Assembly: GCA_009823395.1 (NCBI GenBank)
Contig: CM020518.1
Coordinates: 12,520,501 to 12,584,500, forward strand
Source: Thamnaconus septentrionalis
Lineage: Eukaryota > Chordata > Actinopteri > Tetraodontiformes > Monacanthidae
Length of the DNA stretch: 64,000 bases
Direction of reading: 5' to 3'
The notes beneath the pieces are model-generated. The model had not been told where the DNA came from. It saw only the letters and a program-made list of their open reading frames with translations, and made no database searches. The stretch's first letter is position 1, and each line of letters begins with the position of its first letter. This document shows, piece after piece, positions 11,847-25,095 of the stretch. The translations under genes and the position numbers were made by a program.

Positions 11847-13185
11847 AAGGCATGCCTGTCTTGTTGTCTCAAGCTTTTTTTTCTTCAGAAATCTGTTTCA
11901 CCCTACTCGTCTCTTTATGATTCCCGTCTCGGGATTTTGTTGCATTTCGTCGTTTTGGTGATAACCTTCGAAGAGGCGCCCAGCGGCGGCGGACAAACGG
12001 ACACGAGCGCCTCCTCGCAGTGCCCGGCCTTCGCCGCGAAAGGCGTCAGAGTCGCCCGTCTCGTGAATAATTCAGCGGCCCTCGTCTGCTGGAGCGGTGA
12101 AAAGGCGGGCAACGCGTTAGCGTCTGAGCCGACCCGCCAATCCATCTGCGTGAGGGACACCGAACGCCGGGGGATTGTTTGGCAGATTCCAGCCAAACGA
12201 TGATCCGCATTGTCACACCCTAAACTGAATCCTTACATCAACACGGCCTCGGGGGCGAGGAGGCAATTTGAAGAGGGCGGCCTGTCTCTCAAGTCAAGAG
12301 AGGCTTTAGATGATGAGCCGAGGGCCTGTGTCACACTTTCCAAAAGGAGGGGGGAGGAGGGGGAGGAACATGTCAGCCGGGAATGAGCCGATGCGAGTAG
12401 ACACTCACTGCACACAGGACCCATCTCTGTTGTTTTCCCGACCAAACACCTGTCTGGCAGCAGTCACACTTGAAAAATGATGCATCCTGACGTAACCTGA
12501 ACTCGGTGCTCTTCTTCAAATGTATGTGTACCTTTAAGCTTCAACATAACGTTGCATCTTTAAATCCAGCCTGGGCCTCAAATGAAGACTTCCTCCATAT
12601 AGCGTCCAATATCGTGACACTACTGTATATATATCGTGTCCGAATTTGAACTCAAACTGTAAACCTGGATTATCTTGTACATTGGACCATAACACACCAT
12701 AATCACTCACAATTATATATTACTAATAGGACCAGGACTTTATTGCGTTTTTGTGCGTAAATTCCAGAATTAACACAGAAAAATATCATGGTGTAAAAAA
12801 AACATATATTACATTTTATTTTCTACTAGACACAACTTTTTTCTCAGTGCACAAGTTTTTGGTAGATGGATTATAGCGACGCACTGAGTGACGTCAGACA
12901 TCAAGCGAAAGGCAGAGTAGCAGTTGGGGTAACAAGGTACCTATGCCAAGGACAACAATAACACCGCCTTGCTTAGTTCAGTGGAAATTTAATTGAAAAA
13001 AAAAAAACAGTGGAATGGAAGCCTGTCAGCACTGCTCGCTGCTAACTGTGCCACAAAGAGTTTGCATCCGCACAGTTATCCAAGCCTCAGGTACTACCTA
13101 AATGCTAAATACATAGCAGCTAGTGCTAATAACGTCAGAGCCCCAAATACAACTAAGCAGAGTCGCCAACTCAAATCTGGATATG

Positions 13186-13219
13186 TGATTAAAATGCGAT
13201 TAATTACGATTAATTGATT
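13186..13219. repeat. GATTAA-word cluster, relative of the one at 50.1 kb
   Basis: Four GATTA(A) words in 34 bases. The words ACGATTAATT and GCGATTAA recur at 50131-50200, which suggests two fragments of one dispersed repeat rather than chance. Boundaries are unclear. Confidence 0.4.
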
Positions 13220-13906
13220 CCAAAGACCATCGTCGATTCATCAGTTTTGTTTGTCCCACCACTAATTATTATTATTTATTCGAATCACGTAAGTAAGTAA
13301 ATTATAAATTTTATTATATTCCATTGTTTCATTGTTTCATTATTGTTATTATGACTATTATTGTATGGCACTGTTTTATATTTTGCATTCAATTGTTTGC
13401 AACTATTTTATTGTATTACATTTTATTGTATTATTTTTAACACTTTCAACACTCTTGTTACTTTTACTTGTCACTTTTAATCCTTGCATTGCAACAATCA
13501 ACTCGCCTTCTGCCACACCAGCATGTCACTGCCATGCCACGCGACAGGCGACAAATAAAAATCTTTGCATTTCAATTTAGTTTTCCATCCAAGCCGTCGC
13601 ATCCTCCCGCGCAGCACCGCTCAGTGCTGCCTCCTCCACCGAGCTCACGCTGGCAAGTAGGTCGCGTTTAATTACCGCTCACATAAGCCGCTTGTTGTAA
13701 ATCACTCTCGATAGCTTAGGACGCGATGACAATAGGGCTGTTAACTCGGTTTACTTTGGTCCGCTGAGTCGGTCAAAGGTGGGGGACCGGGCGCGGAGGA
13801 CCTCACAGAGAGGCGGCAGGTGCAGCTTTGGAAGCGAGTCAAACCGACCTGTCGGCCTTTAACTGCCTCTAACTTTATCCACACCAACGCTGAAGAAATA
13901 CCGAGA

Positions 13907-13946
13907 GGGTGGGGGTCGGGTCGGGGGTTGGGGGGGAGGGGAGGGC
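13907..13946 (+). other. G-quadruplex candidate
   Basis: Six or more G-runs of at least three, separated by loops of one or two bases, fit the canonical intramolecular G4 pattern on the plus strand. Confidence 0.6.
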
Positions 13947-14101
13947 GCATTTAAAATTTCGACAGTAACCCTCGACTGGCCCTCGCCGCCCGTCTTGTAA
14001 TTCAAGGCGGCGAATGACAGATGATTGTCAGCTACCATTATCGCGCTCGAAGTTCACACTTCAAGTAGCAGCGCCGCCGCCAGAAGGCTAAGGTTGTGTC
14101 A

Positions 14102-14102
<1 letters not shown>

Positions 14103-14142
<40 letters not shown>
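14103..14142. repeat. (CA)n microsatellite
   Basis: About 20 uninterrupted CA dinucleotides. Confidence 0.95.
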
Positions 14143-14143
<1 letters not shown>

Positions 14144-16240
14144 GGCCCGATAATTACACAGAGCACCTGTACCCTTGACACATTTTTCCAGGGCCACAAT
14201 AATAATTGGTCTCAACTTTCTTACACAACGAGTTTGTGTGAGTCAGCCGCACCGCAGCACTCGCTTTAGTCGGCTCGCAGAGGTACACAAAGGTTCCGAC
14301 TGAGTCACTCTGTTAGTTTCCCCACAGCTGAAACCGAATTTCTGCTGCAACAATAATAATTTAAAAAAAAAATTCCTAGCATCACAGCGAAACAACCTTC
14401 TTCCTCTGACCTCAATCGGGTTTAAACTGCTGTAGCCACTTCCCGAAAAATTCATTTTTGTGTAACGCTCAGCAGGTAGTGAGTGATGCGTTCTCAGGGT
14501 CGTTTCCTGGAAAATGCTGCCGAGAGAGCCGATGAGATGATAGGCGCTGAAAGAAAGCAGGCTCGCACCGACAAATTCTCAGGCAGCAGATCAACTTTGA
14601 GCACGGAGATCAAGAGCAGTGAGGCACTGCATCGATCAAAACGTCCTTCCAATCAGAAGCAGAGCTCCGGGTTGTTTACTGGAGACTGAAGGTTATGGGA
14701 CCCATATTAGACACATTTTCAAGTCTTTTCAAATTTTTTTTTTTTTTTCCGGTGAGCAGCCTTGCAAGATTGATCGCCAACCCCAACACTAAAAAAACTC
14801 TGAAGGTCTCCAATACGCATATTTAGCCCTATGTTGACAGCCGTGAGGTTAGCTTAATGCTAACGCGGAGCTTTGCTGCAACATCCTCAAGCAAAAAAAA
14901 TAAAAAACAAGGCTGAACAGATGTCAGGCTGTAAGTCGCAGAGGAAGGTGTCGACGCCCTTTGTGACGTCACAAGGAGCCAATGTACAAAACCACATGTT
15001 ACAAGATCTACTTTCTAAAAAAACAAAAAAAAAAGTAGTAAGTAAAGGTTGGATTTTTTTCCGCCCCCATTCCTGGAGGGTTCAACGGCAGGCTAGCGGA
15101 GACACGTCATTGCTCGAAAAACATCTTGCTTGGAGCAAAAGAAAGAAAAAAAAACAAAGATCTGACTTAATTCCACAGCGTGACGGAGAAATAATTTTCG
15201 AGGCGCAGAGAGAATTAGCGCGCATCTCTCTGATCTTTGCCGGTCGCCTGTCAATCGGCAGGCGGGGGTGTGTGTGTGTGGGGGGGGGTGGCTGCGCGGC
15301 CACGTAGGTATAATTCAGCATGACAGGCTTCTGTCGGCAGCCGGGGGTGAAGAGTTCACCATCAGCCAGGCGGACAAAGATACAGCGCTGAGCCCGGCAC
15401 CGAGTTGTGATTTACTATGGGCTACATTTATATATAATGGTACAACTCTTAAGTGCGGCAGCAGGATCATCTGAGAGTCTGACAATGTGCCAGACACAGG
15501 CGCCATTGTTCGCGCGCTGCGGCGCGGCGAGGTCAAGTAACTGCAGCACAAGCGCGTCCATTCACGGCCTTGAAAAATCAAATGTGGCTTCGCAACAAAA
15601 CTCCTTTTATGGCCGACTCGGCCCGTTACATTGAACCCTCTGTGTCTTATCCCGTGTACTGACATTAAGAGAAAGTCTTTTGACAACGGTGACCAGGGCC
15701 GAGGCGGAGGATGGCCCCGCGGGGCTGCTGAGAGGGTGCTGAGGGGCCCCCGAGGTGACGGCCGCGGCTCCGTGACAGCGCCAAAGAAAGAACAGGGAGA
15801 TAATAGATTCCCCACATGAGAGCCGCGGACGGGCCGAGGAGAAACTTGACGGTGGAAGGAATCGAGTGAAATCCAGTTCAAGGCGAAGCGTCAGGTGGGC
15901 GTTTTTGGGAGGGGGGGGGGGCCAAAAACAAAAAAAGAACAGGTGGTGTTGGCACTCGCCTAGAAGAGGCCCCTTGTGACATCACAGACTTCAACGTTAA
16001 CTTTGATTTGATTCCTGCGGGGTGAGACTGTGGAATGGGTTTACCGTGGAGATGAAGCAGCGTCCAAACATGGAACAGTTTAAAATGAGCTAGAAAAGAC
16101 AGAACTTCCAAAGGGCTGCAGGGGTGAGGGAGGTGTTGGGAAGCCCTCAGAGTTAGCAAGTTGTTGTGGATATTTTATCTTATTTTCTTTTTGCATATTG
16201 AAAGTGAGGGTGTTCATATTGGCCTCTATTATATGGGTAT
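14143..16240. other. Unique sequence, no gene recognised
   Basis: Mostly unique, with A-runs near 14889 and 15018. The stretch 15400-15660 is free of simple repeats and holds a CCATTGTT (SOX-type) word near 15504 and AGGTCAAGTAAC near 15529. It is a reasonable candidate for regulatory sequence but is unproven. Nothing coding was recognised. Confidence 0.5.
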
Positions 16241-16559
<319 letters not shown>

Positions 16560-17370
16560 TTTCTAAGTTATACTTCTCCTCATTCGTTTTCAAACACATA
16601 TTCTATGTATTATGTTTAAATGTTTTGACTTATTTCTTCATTTTCTGTGTCCATAAAATTCAAAATAAATACTTAAATCAAAATTGAAACCAAATCAAAA
16701 ACAGGCAATTGCGCGGGTTCGAGCTCATGCTAATAAAAAGTGGAGTGAGCCAAACAAATACAAGGACAAAGCGTCCACTCGGAGGCAGAAGGCATGAACT
16801 GCACCTGATGACCTCCAGGATTTTTGAGCGTCGATTCGAATTTCGAAACGAGCGCCCCCTGAATTTCAACACGCAGCCCTCCCTCCCCCTTCTCCACCTT
16901 CTCCTCTTTCTCCTCGCCCTCCTCCACCACCTCCTCCTCCTCCTCCCACTCAATGTACTCCTGCCGAGTTCACAACGACGCCGGCTGGGATCCTCTGACA
17001 GGAGACGCGAAGACACTGGCGGAGCGCATCGCTTCTGCCGAGAAGCAGCAGGGAGCAGGCAAGCCGCAATAATGAACACACGAGAGTGAGACACGGGTTG
17101 ACAAACACCATTAAACATCATCCCGACTGAGAACAGCGCCGTGCGACGGACACCGTCGCGACATTCCAAAGGGACGAGGGAGAAGTGAATACAAGTACGT
17201 GGGAGATACGTACTGAACTAAAGCGTACACGTGTCCACGCGCGCACGCACACTAAGATACTAAGACACGCTAACCGACAATCGGATCCAGGTGGACGGCG
17301 GAGGTTTCATTTTCTTGCGCCCCCAGCAGGGTGTTCCAGGGGGGTCGAAAAGGTGAAAACGCATTCTTCG

Positions 17371-17402
17371 CACACACGCACACACACACACACACACACA
17401 CG
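17371..17402. repeat. (CA)n microsatellite
   Basis: About 15 CA units with one CG variant. Confidence 0.9.
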
Positions 17403-19800
17403 AGCGGAGAGGATCTTGAGACAAGAGCAAAGAAAGGGCGACCTTTGACTGTTTGTTGGTCTAGACCCAGGCATGAACCTCCAGCACCCCAGGGGCATGC
17501 TGGGAGTTTAACCACAGGCCAGAGGTCAGCGAGACGGGCGAGCTGCAGGGGTTGAGTCGGGGGTGACGGAGGTGCTGCGGCCCTTTCATGTGCGTCCCAC
17601 TTATTTTCTCATTAGGACCCGTTTCAGGTTGAGCCCCGGTTTCCGAAGAAAAAGGAAAAAAAAAAGACGGACAGAGGGAAAGAAAGAAACATAGCGCCTC
17701 CTTTTAAACGCTGCAGGGGCTTCAGGGCTGCGTTCTTCCCACGTGTCAGATCGTCTGCGGGCCGGATCCAGCAGCCAGCGCACGCCTGGAAAATGTTTCG
17801 TCCTCAGCCTCCTCGCGGTTTGCGAGCCGCGCGTTTCGCCTCTCGTCAGTGGGCGGGCGCCGTCTCAGCGAAGTCGCGGGTGAGGAAGACGCGTGAAAAA
17901 CCTCTTCCGGGCAGATCCACCTTGTGAAAGAGCCAGGAGCCCCCCCCACCACCACCACCACCACCAACCTCCCTCCGACACGCTGACAGCCCCGGGTTGA
18001 GTGACGCGTGATCTGTGCAAATTTCAAGACTAATAAATCTACCTGTCAGAGGAAGGAGACTTGAAAGGGCCGCTGCCCCACGGCGCAGCTTAAACGCAAC
18101 CGCCGCTGATGAAATTCTGTAGGCTGGAGAATTACAGCTGTCAGGGAACGACGCCTACATCGCATCTGACGGCTGCGCCTGGCTCCCAACCTCAACCTGC
18201 TCTCTGTCAGCCACCCCTCCGCTCCCCTCCGTCCCTTTTTCTAACGCAACGCATTTCCGACGTGAACTTTTGCAAGAGGGCCCGAGCGTGGGAAAGCATG
18301 CCGCCTCCTCCGCCGCAGCGGGAAACCCTCGCTAAATTTCGACTTGTTTGTCCGTTTCTCAGGACCAAAACACTGCGAGGAACAAAGCTACATCATATCG
18401 CGCGCAGCTGTTTCGCCTCTTTTTTTTCCCCCATTGTAGCGCGCCTCCATTTTCTTGCTGGCTTTGAAGTTGCGCTGGAGCGCGGCCAGCGAGAAGACAT
18501 ATTCACTGCGGCTCCGTGACAGCTATAAACATCGGCTCGCCCGCTTTCCACGGTCTCCGGAGGGGAGGGGAGGCATAAAGCAGCTGAGCGTGTTGCTGTA
18601 TTTATGGGTAAACGAGTGGAAAAGCCATCGCTGTCTCTAATCTGTCATAAAGGGGGATTTATGGCCGCGTGTGATGTGAGGACCTTGTTCTGGCCGTGTA
18701 TTGACTCGTCTCGTGCGGACAGACTCGGCGCAGCCAGCCAGACTCCGTGCGGGCGAAAGGAATCAATACGAGACGTCCATAGAAGCGAAGGAGGAGCTCC
18801 GGATCAAAAACACATTGCAAGGACTATAGCTTTGTTGTTTCTCCAAAAAAAAAAAACACAAAAAAAAAAAGTCAAAGAAGATAACGTTCATGTTCAAAGT
18901 TGATGGATGTTATTACCTGACATGCCCAGGTGGAATGTTTCTAAATTCGACTGATGTATCTCAAGCATCCATCTGGAAAAAGAGCCCATGGGATGGGTTT
19001 TGGACACGGGAGGCGTAACCTGGAAGCGATTCCGCGCACATGATGTTCAAATGGGCCAATCACGTGTTGCCAATTCCCACGTATCCCCGAGTTAGGCTGG
19101 AACATTTTGTCTGCAACTCTCCTAACTTGTTAGCATTTTTCCTGTTATTCTAAATGTCACCCAGTTATAATAAAATGACCGCTGTAGCAGCATCCATGCT
19201 AAGCTCTTTAGCAGCAGCCACTGTTTACAACTCATCATACTTTCTTTTTTTTTCGTCTTCCTCTTTGTCACCTCCTGCTATCCTTTCCCCCCCGCCACTC
19301 GGTCCGCGAGGGAAGCGGACTGGTTTGTGGAATCCATGGAAAATTAAGGCCGATTGAAAATGATTACTACCGGGAGTTGTCAAGATGGATGAGGGAGATC
19401 TCGGAGGTGAAACCCGAGCGGCCCCGGCTGCCGTGCGAGGTTAGACGGATATTGGCACGGGCGTTTTGCGACTCCGTTTGAACTCAACAGGTATCAAAAG
19501 AGGAGAAACAATAACACATTGGAGTCAACGTTATTTGACATCTCTGATTATTTATGAGGCTCCCCGGGGAGTTTTGTTTCAAAGTGAACTTCAGCATGAA
19601 TCCATGTGGTCAAAAACTAAATGTTGTTTTTAGGACTGGGATGTTTATTCAGCAAGCAATAACTTTCACTTTCAGTCACCGGGCCTGCGTTTGCACTTAT
19701 CTAAAACTCCCCTGTCAGTGTGTCGTCCATGTATAACCCCATGTTGACAAAGGATAAGGGGAATAGAAGCAGCAGTTTAAGGAATGAGAAAGCGAGCGAG

Positions 19801-19805
<5 letters not shown>

Positions 19806-19833
<28 letters not shown>
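19806..19833. repeat. (GA)n microsatellite
   Basis: About 14 GA units. Confidence 0.9.
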
Positions 19834-22149
19834 ACTCGAGGCTGTGTCCTTCAGTTCCACATCTGGCCCTGATATTTCAGAGTTAATTAGTCATGCAGGA
19901 GTTGTGTGCAGATAAATCTATCATCCCGCAGTGCACAAACCATTTGAGAAATGAAAGGAAGTGAGGAGAAATACACAGTCGGAGCCCCTTCATAAATCAC
20001 TGGGCCAGATTAAAAACAGGCACTGCTGTGATGAGAGGGAGGGATCAGGACGAGGCCGGGCCTGGACTTTCTCACACAAAAATCACACAACCATGCACGC
20101 ATGCAGCCACAGGATATACTTTATATACAGTTTACGGCCTATATAAATACACTACTGCAGTTATTCTTCCCCTTGCTTGCCCCCCGAAAAAATGGTTCAG
20201 TTGCAGATAGTAAGTAAACAAGCCCTGACGGTGAGCATTAGTCACAAACCGTACATATAGTTTATTTGGACAGAGCGACTTGGCTTAAAGCAATGATAAA
20301 GTAATAATTAGTAAAAGTCACACTACAAGGCAACAACAACAGCAACAAGTTGAGCTGACAAAAGAATTTCACTGAAATCATTTAGGAAAGTTATCGGAAA
20401 GAATGAGCTCATTCAAGATGAATGCTTCTGCTGCTAGCTGTGCACCAATAAGACAACTGATAATCACTAAATTGACGCATATGGACCTGAATGACAATGC
20501 AGTGAAAAGTAGTCAACAAATATTTTCTTTGGAAATATAAGTAGTTACATACATTATGTGTTAGCTGACAGTAGCGCGGCTGAAATTAGCTCGCTTGACC
20601 CCGGTGTTTGCTAATGCAGCGTGACTGCCAGTATCGAAAGACTTAAGACATTCAGTGAGAGGAGACGATTCCCCCACCAAGAGACTCTTTGGTGGGTTTT
20701 CCGCTCGGCTGCCGCCGTCATTAGTTAGGGGAGCTGTTGAATGTTTGCACAGTAAAACAAACTTACTCAGCAGCGAACGCCTCATAAACGTGGCTGTGGC
20801 GGCCGCGCCATCTGCTCTCAATCCCTCCAGTATCTCACTCAGCAGAGGAAGGAGTGGGAGGAGGGAGAGGAGTGACGAGAGGGGAGGACAAGGAGGCGAG
20901 TGGAGAGGAAAAACGCAGGACACGTGCGCATGGCCGGGGGGAGAGAGAAGTCACTTCAAGTTTGCCTGTCGTTCTGCACGAGGGAAGGCAGAGGGCAGAT
21001 TTTGTTCGCAACCAGAGGAGGGCTTTGTCGAGATCTGCCCCGAAATAGTTTCAAGTGCAGTTTTTACGCGTGCCCGTGCTATTTTTACAAAAACAAAAGA
21101 GGGGAAAATTTTACTCAACTAAAAAGAGAACACTTCCTCCCAAATGTGGTGTAAACTGGTGTGAACTTTTCGAAACGTATTAGCCACCGACACACGCTAT
21201 CCCAAAAATTCCAATGGCGGGATGAGAGACTTTGCAGTGAGGACAAGGTAAGGCTGAGGCAAAAGGTCGGTAGAGGGGCGACGTCAGAGGTTAAGCAAAG
21301 TGCCGACTTTTAAGAGGAACATGTGTTTTCGGCGGCGGGTCAGGCGAGAATCAGATGGATAAAAAGCGTATTAGGGCTGTTTCAACGAAATAAAGATGAA
21401 ACCGAAGATGAATTCTGGAATCTTACTGGGAGATTATTTCCTGTACAACAGATCATGACTCAATACAAAGCATAAAGGAGTGAGATCACCGTTAAATCGC
21501 ACAAGTAATAAATATGCCGTCAGGTAAAGTCACGAACTTGCCCCCGCGCTCGGCGGAGTGACTTTTATTTTTCCACTGGCCGTCCTACAGGAATGGAGCG
21601 GACGTGTAAGGCAGCTGATAGCCATCTGACCAGGAAACACTAAATCACAGATGAAACAGCGCTGAGGAAGCTGTAAATCGCGCATTACAAAGAACCCGGT
21701 GAAAGCACAGGAACATTGTTTTGCCGCGACACCGTACCTCGCCGCCCGCCTTCAAAGCCGACCCAGGCAGGAAGCAGTCATTCCCACTTCCTGTCTGTGT
21801 CACCCAGGAGACGACGGCACAACTGAAGTGTGAAGGAAAAACCAAATTTTTCTCATGTTTGGATATATTCTTTGTCCCAAGGACACCTGAATCCACAGTG
21901 GCCGCGCTCACGACTGTTGCTCCGAGGCTGATGAAAGGAGATTACAAACGCTACAGGAATCACATTTGTATGGATGTGAACTCTGACCATGATAAAACGC
22001 TGCCGTAGTGGAAACGCCGATGACGGGTTTGTTGGTGTCAGTGATTTGGTTTTTAGCTAAACAAAGAAAGAACAAACAGCACTATCATCAGATTAGAAGT
22101 AAGTAAGTAGTAAGTCAAAAGTAACACCTAATTGAAGAAGCTAAGCCTG

Positions 22150-22260
22150 TCACATATGTTGATACAAGTACATAGGGCCAAGTACCAAACCCTGAGGTAC
22201 GCCGTGCTCGAGACTAAACCTAGCTCACGTCCACGCAGCATTACCAAGTCAGACCGAGGA
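22150..22260 (-). pseudogene. Degraded LINE-like remnant with reverse-transcriptase motif
   Basis: On the minus strand one frame reads HGVPQGLVLGP at about 22170-22210, one substitution from the GVPQGSVLGP motif of non-LTR retrotransposon reverse transcriptases. Stop codons lie within 20 codons on both sides, so nothing functional remains. The same plus-strand phrase (an AAGTACCAAACCCTGAGG type) also belongs to a common teleost dispersed repeat, so the fragment could be that repeat. Boundaries are approximate. Confidence 0.4.
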
Positions 22261-22442
22261 ATTGTATCATGCTATAACAAAGTGGGGCGTGGAGCTTAAA
22301 GATTTTTAGACACCATATGAATTGGATAGTTCACCTAAAGTCACACATGCTGGGTTGGAGCCAGCCTGTCCACCTCCACTGTGGCACCGTCCCAGTTTTG
22401 TCGTTTCTTTTGAAGGTCACTGTACTTCTAAGTAACACTGCC

Positions 22443-22478
<36 letters not shown>
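22443..22478. repeat. (GAT)n microsatellite
   Basis: About 12 uninterrupted GAT units. Confidence 0.9.
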
Positions 22479-22479
22479 C

Positions 22480-25054
22480 TGCTCATTTAGACGTCTGATA
22501 TGTCACATTTCTGGGATGCAATTGCGAACCCCATTAGCCCCAGATCCCCAGACTTGTTAGCAGCAGCACCTTCAGCAATAATTTACAATCTTTTTACCTC
22601 CTCGTAGGGCGTAATGAAAGTAATCCATTCTCCCTGTCAGCGCTGGGGAAACTCTCTGTTTTCTGTACAAATTGTATTTCGGTGGGGAGGGTTGGGGCGG
22701 GACATTTTTCATTGGCTATGTCCGCTGCACGCGGGTTTCAGGGACAGGAGTGTTCCTATTTTTGTGCACAGGAGACAATACTGTACGTAAAGTACAGTAG
22801 GTCTGCTCCACAAACTGTAGCAAGGTTGAAAGAACAAAAACGTGACTGTCACTACTTTGGAGACAGCACCTGTAATATGTCTGACAGATTTGCAGATATA
22901 TCCTAGGTACAATTTACAGGAAGCTCATACGCCATTATTGCCTTTACTAGACATTGTAATTATTCGGGATGCAGTGTTCCAGTTGATTAATCAATTATTA
23001 ATGCCCAAGACTTTCCATAGTCTAGGGCATCTCTAAGCTCTTACTGGATTAATCATTCTGACATTATTGCAGCATAACTGGTTCTTATATCAATTCCAGC
23101 CATTCTACTCCTGCAACCTAATAAAAATCAACAAGTAATAACTACTAAAACCACATGAAATACAAAACTCTCCTGCAAATACGTCAAAATTGGACCCCTA
23201 ACGGACTTTCCCCTTTTGTGTGAAACAGAAGTATGCATTCTTGGTTTCTGCAGAAGTCAGTGTGTGCCAGGTCAAGAGTATATTTAGGCCCTCAAAGCAG
23301 TCGAGGTCCAAAAAAACATTGGTCCCTACCAAACCAAACCCCTAAAGAAAGCATCAGGCTTATTTTTAGACTAAATTACCACCTTTCTAATGTCTGGAAA
23401 ACTACACCCGCAGAGCCACACAAGACATTATAGAGTTGTGTAATGTAATGTGACTGGTGGATGAAAGGTTGTGGTTATTGTTTTAAGGGTTTGGTTTTGC
23501 TTGAGCCTGTTGGGTTTGTTTGCCAAAGCCGGACAGATTTGGTTTTTTGACCTTTTCCTGAGTCAACATCCATAATACTCCCCACCCAACACCACCAACC
23601 TTATTTCGGCTATTTTTAATCTCCCAAAATGATGACACATACATGCCAGAACAATTGGTATCAGGTCATGTCATTCCCAGATTTCACAATACAACTAAAA
23701 GTCAGCCAAATCATGCGCCATCTCCTGTTTGTCATGGATTCTGGACTAACTCCACAAATATCGGGTAGCCCGGGACTCTTACAGTAGATCATTCTTAAAG
23801 CTGGTTGAGGTTTAACAGCGAGCAGACAAAACTAGAATAACAATGATTTGAATGATGCATAAACAGACCATAAAACAGAAGAGAGCAACGAGTAAATCTG
23901 GTGAAATGACCCGTGGTACAAACTTATTTCACTCTGGAGCCGCTGTTAAACTGGCAGCGTTTGAGTAATGAAGTCAACTCTGTGGATGCGGATGAAATAA
24001 ATCCAGGTATTCCAATGTGGATTCAATTTAAGAGGTTCATAATTTCTCCCGCTCTAAATATAATTTTCTGGTGGGTAGATTAAACCCACTCTATTAAACT
24101 GCCCAGACTGCATATACTGGTCTGGTTAATTGATATTACCGAACACATTCATTTTGTTCACTGGGATGTGGAAACTATAGGAATGAATGGTAAATGACGC
24201 ATTGCCATTTGCAAATTAAAGAGTTGGCAAAATATGGATTTTTCTTTGATTTATGACCTCACGGCAGGAGAGCATTTGTTCAGTGTACGTGCAACGTTTA
24301 ATCTGCAGGAGGCGACGCTTTTGTTTTCAGGAATTTTTCTGAAATTTTATTTTTAGCAATACTTCTAAACCGACGCACAGCCAAAAACAACATTCCATCT
24401 TTTATTCTTCCCCATATATCTAGTCGCCCTCCTCCTCTGCCCACTTGCTCCCTCATTCCTCTCGTACCGTGTCTCCCACAGCCGCCTTCATAAATCCTGG
24501 GACAGCGGCGCTTTAATGGATAATTAATTGATGCTGCTGCAGCACTCTAATAAGACAATAAATTACGACACAGGCCGGTGTGCTGTGTCAGTGTGTGTTG
24601 CTAATGGCCCTTCAGGGCTCGGGCAGGAGGCTAATAAATTAGACACGTATTAGCTCGTGTGTGCTAAGTAGCCCTCTGCTGCCGACTGCCATGAGACAAG
24701 GGGAGGGAAAAAGAAGGATGACGGAGGAGGTGGGAGATATAAAGAGAGAGATGATCACATTTGGTTGTGGAAAGCAAAATAAAAAGCACCCTGAAGACTG
24801 TTTTAGCTTGTGTGATTGTAGCAGCAGCGGGAAGTTTAGGTTAGCTTGTTAGCATGGTATACGGCGTGTGGCGTACGCCTACATATTTGCGGCAAGATCT
24901 TAGCAGGACAAGCCTGGAGGAATATCGAGGAGGTGCCACTTTGGTTTTAAACCAAATGACTATTCATTCGATCATTAATCACTGCCTTCAAATCAAAGTG
25001 GTTGGATCAATTGGGTAAATAGCATTTCAGTACTAAGCAAATATAAAAAACTAA
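22480..25054. other. AT-rich unique sequence, no gene recognised
   Basis: Few simple repeats. A short G4-type run lies at 22683-22701. The stretch 24480-24660 holds TTCATAAAT, TAATTAATTGAT (24521-24532) and CAATAAATTA (24557-24566), words typical of homeodomain-bound elements. No exon was recognised. Confidence 0.5.
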
Positions 25055-25095
25055 ATGAGGAGGTACCAACCTCTGGGGAACTCCCTTAAAAACAT
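25055..25095 (-). repeat. Possible second remnant of the 22.2-kb repeat
   Basis: The minus strand reads GVPQRLVP, and the plus strand has the same AGTACC-type then CTC(T)GGGGAACTCC phrase as 22175-22205. In both places an AACAAAGTGG word lies some tens of bases to the right. Very short and degraded, so the link is tentative. Confidence 0.3.

Larger units (their letters stand above)
10437..13906. other. Unique sequence, no gene recognised
   Basis: AT-rich after the SINE, then GC-rich from about 10800 to 11500. Contains (CAC)n at 11178-11199, (TTC)n at 11824-11846 and a GATTAA-word cluster at 13186-13219. An AATAAAG near 11796 follows a T-rich stretch and resembles the end of a transcript, but no exon could be linked to it. 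At 12000-12200 there is a low-repeat, CpG-rich stretch of unknown role. Confidence 0.5.
16560..22149. other. Unique sequence with scattered microsatellites, no gene recognised
   Basis: Contains pyrimidine-rich sequence at 16878-16950, (CA)n at 17371-17402, (CAC)n at 17949-17966 and (GA)n at 19806-19833. Two stretches are unusually free of simple repeats and rich in AT-core transcription factor words. One is 18490-18720, with repeated CATAAA and TTTATGG words. The other is 19850-20010, with AGTTAATTAGTCATGC. I see no recognisable exon on either strand. Confidence 0.5.
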
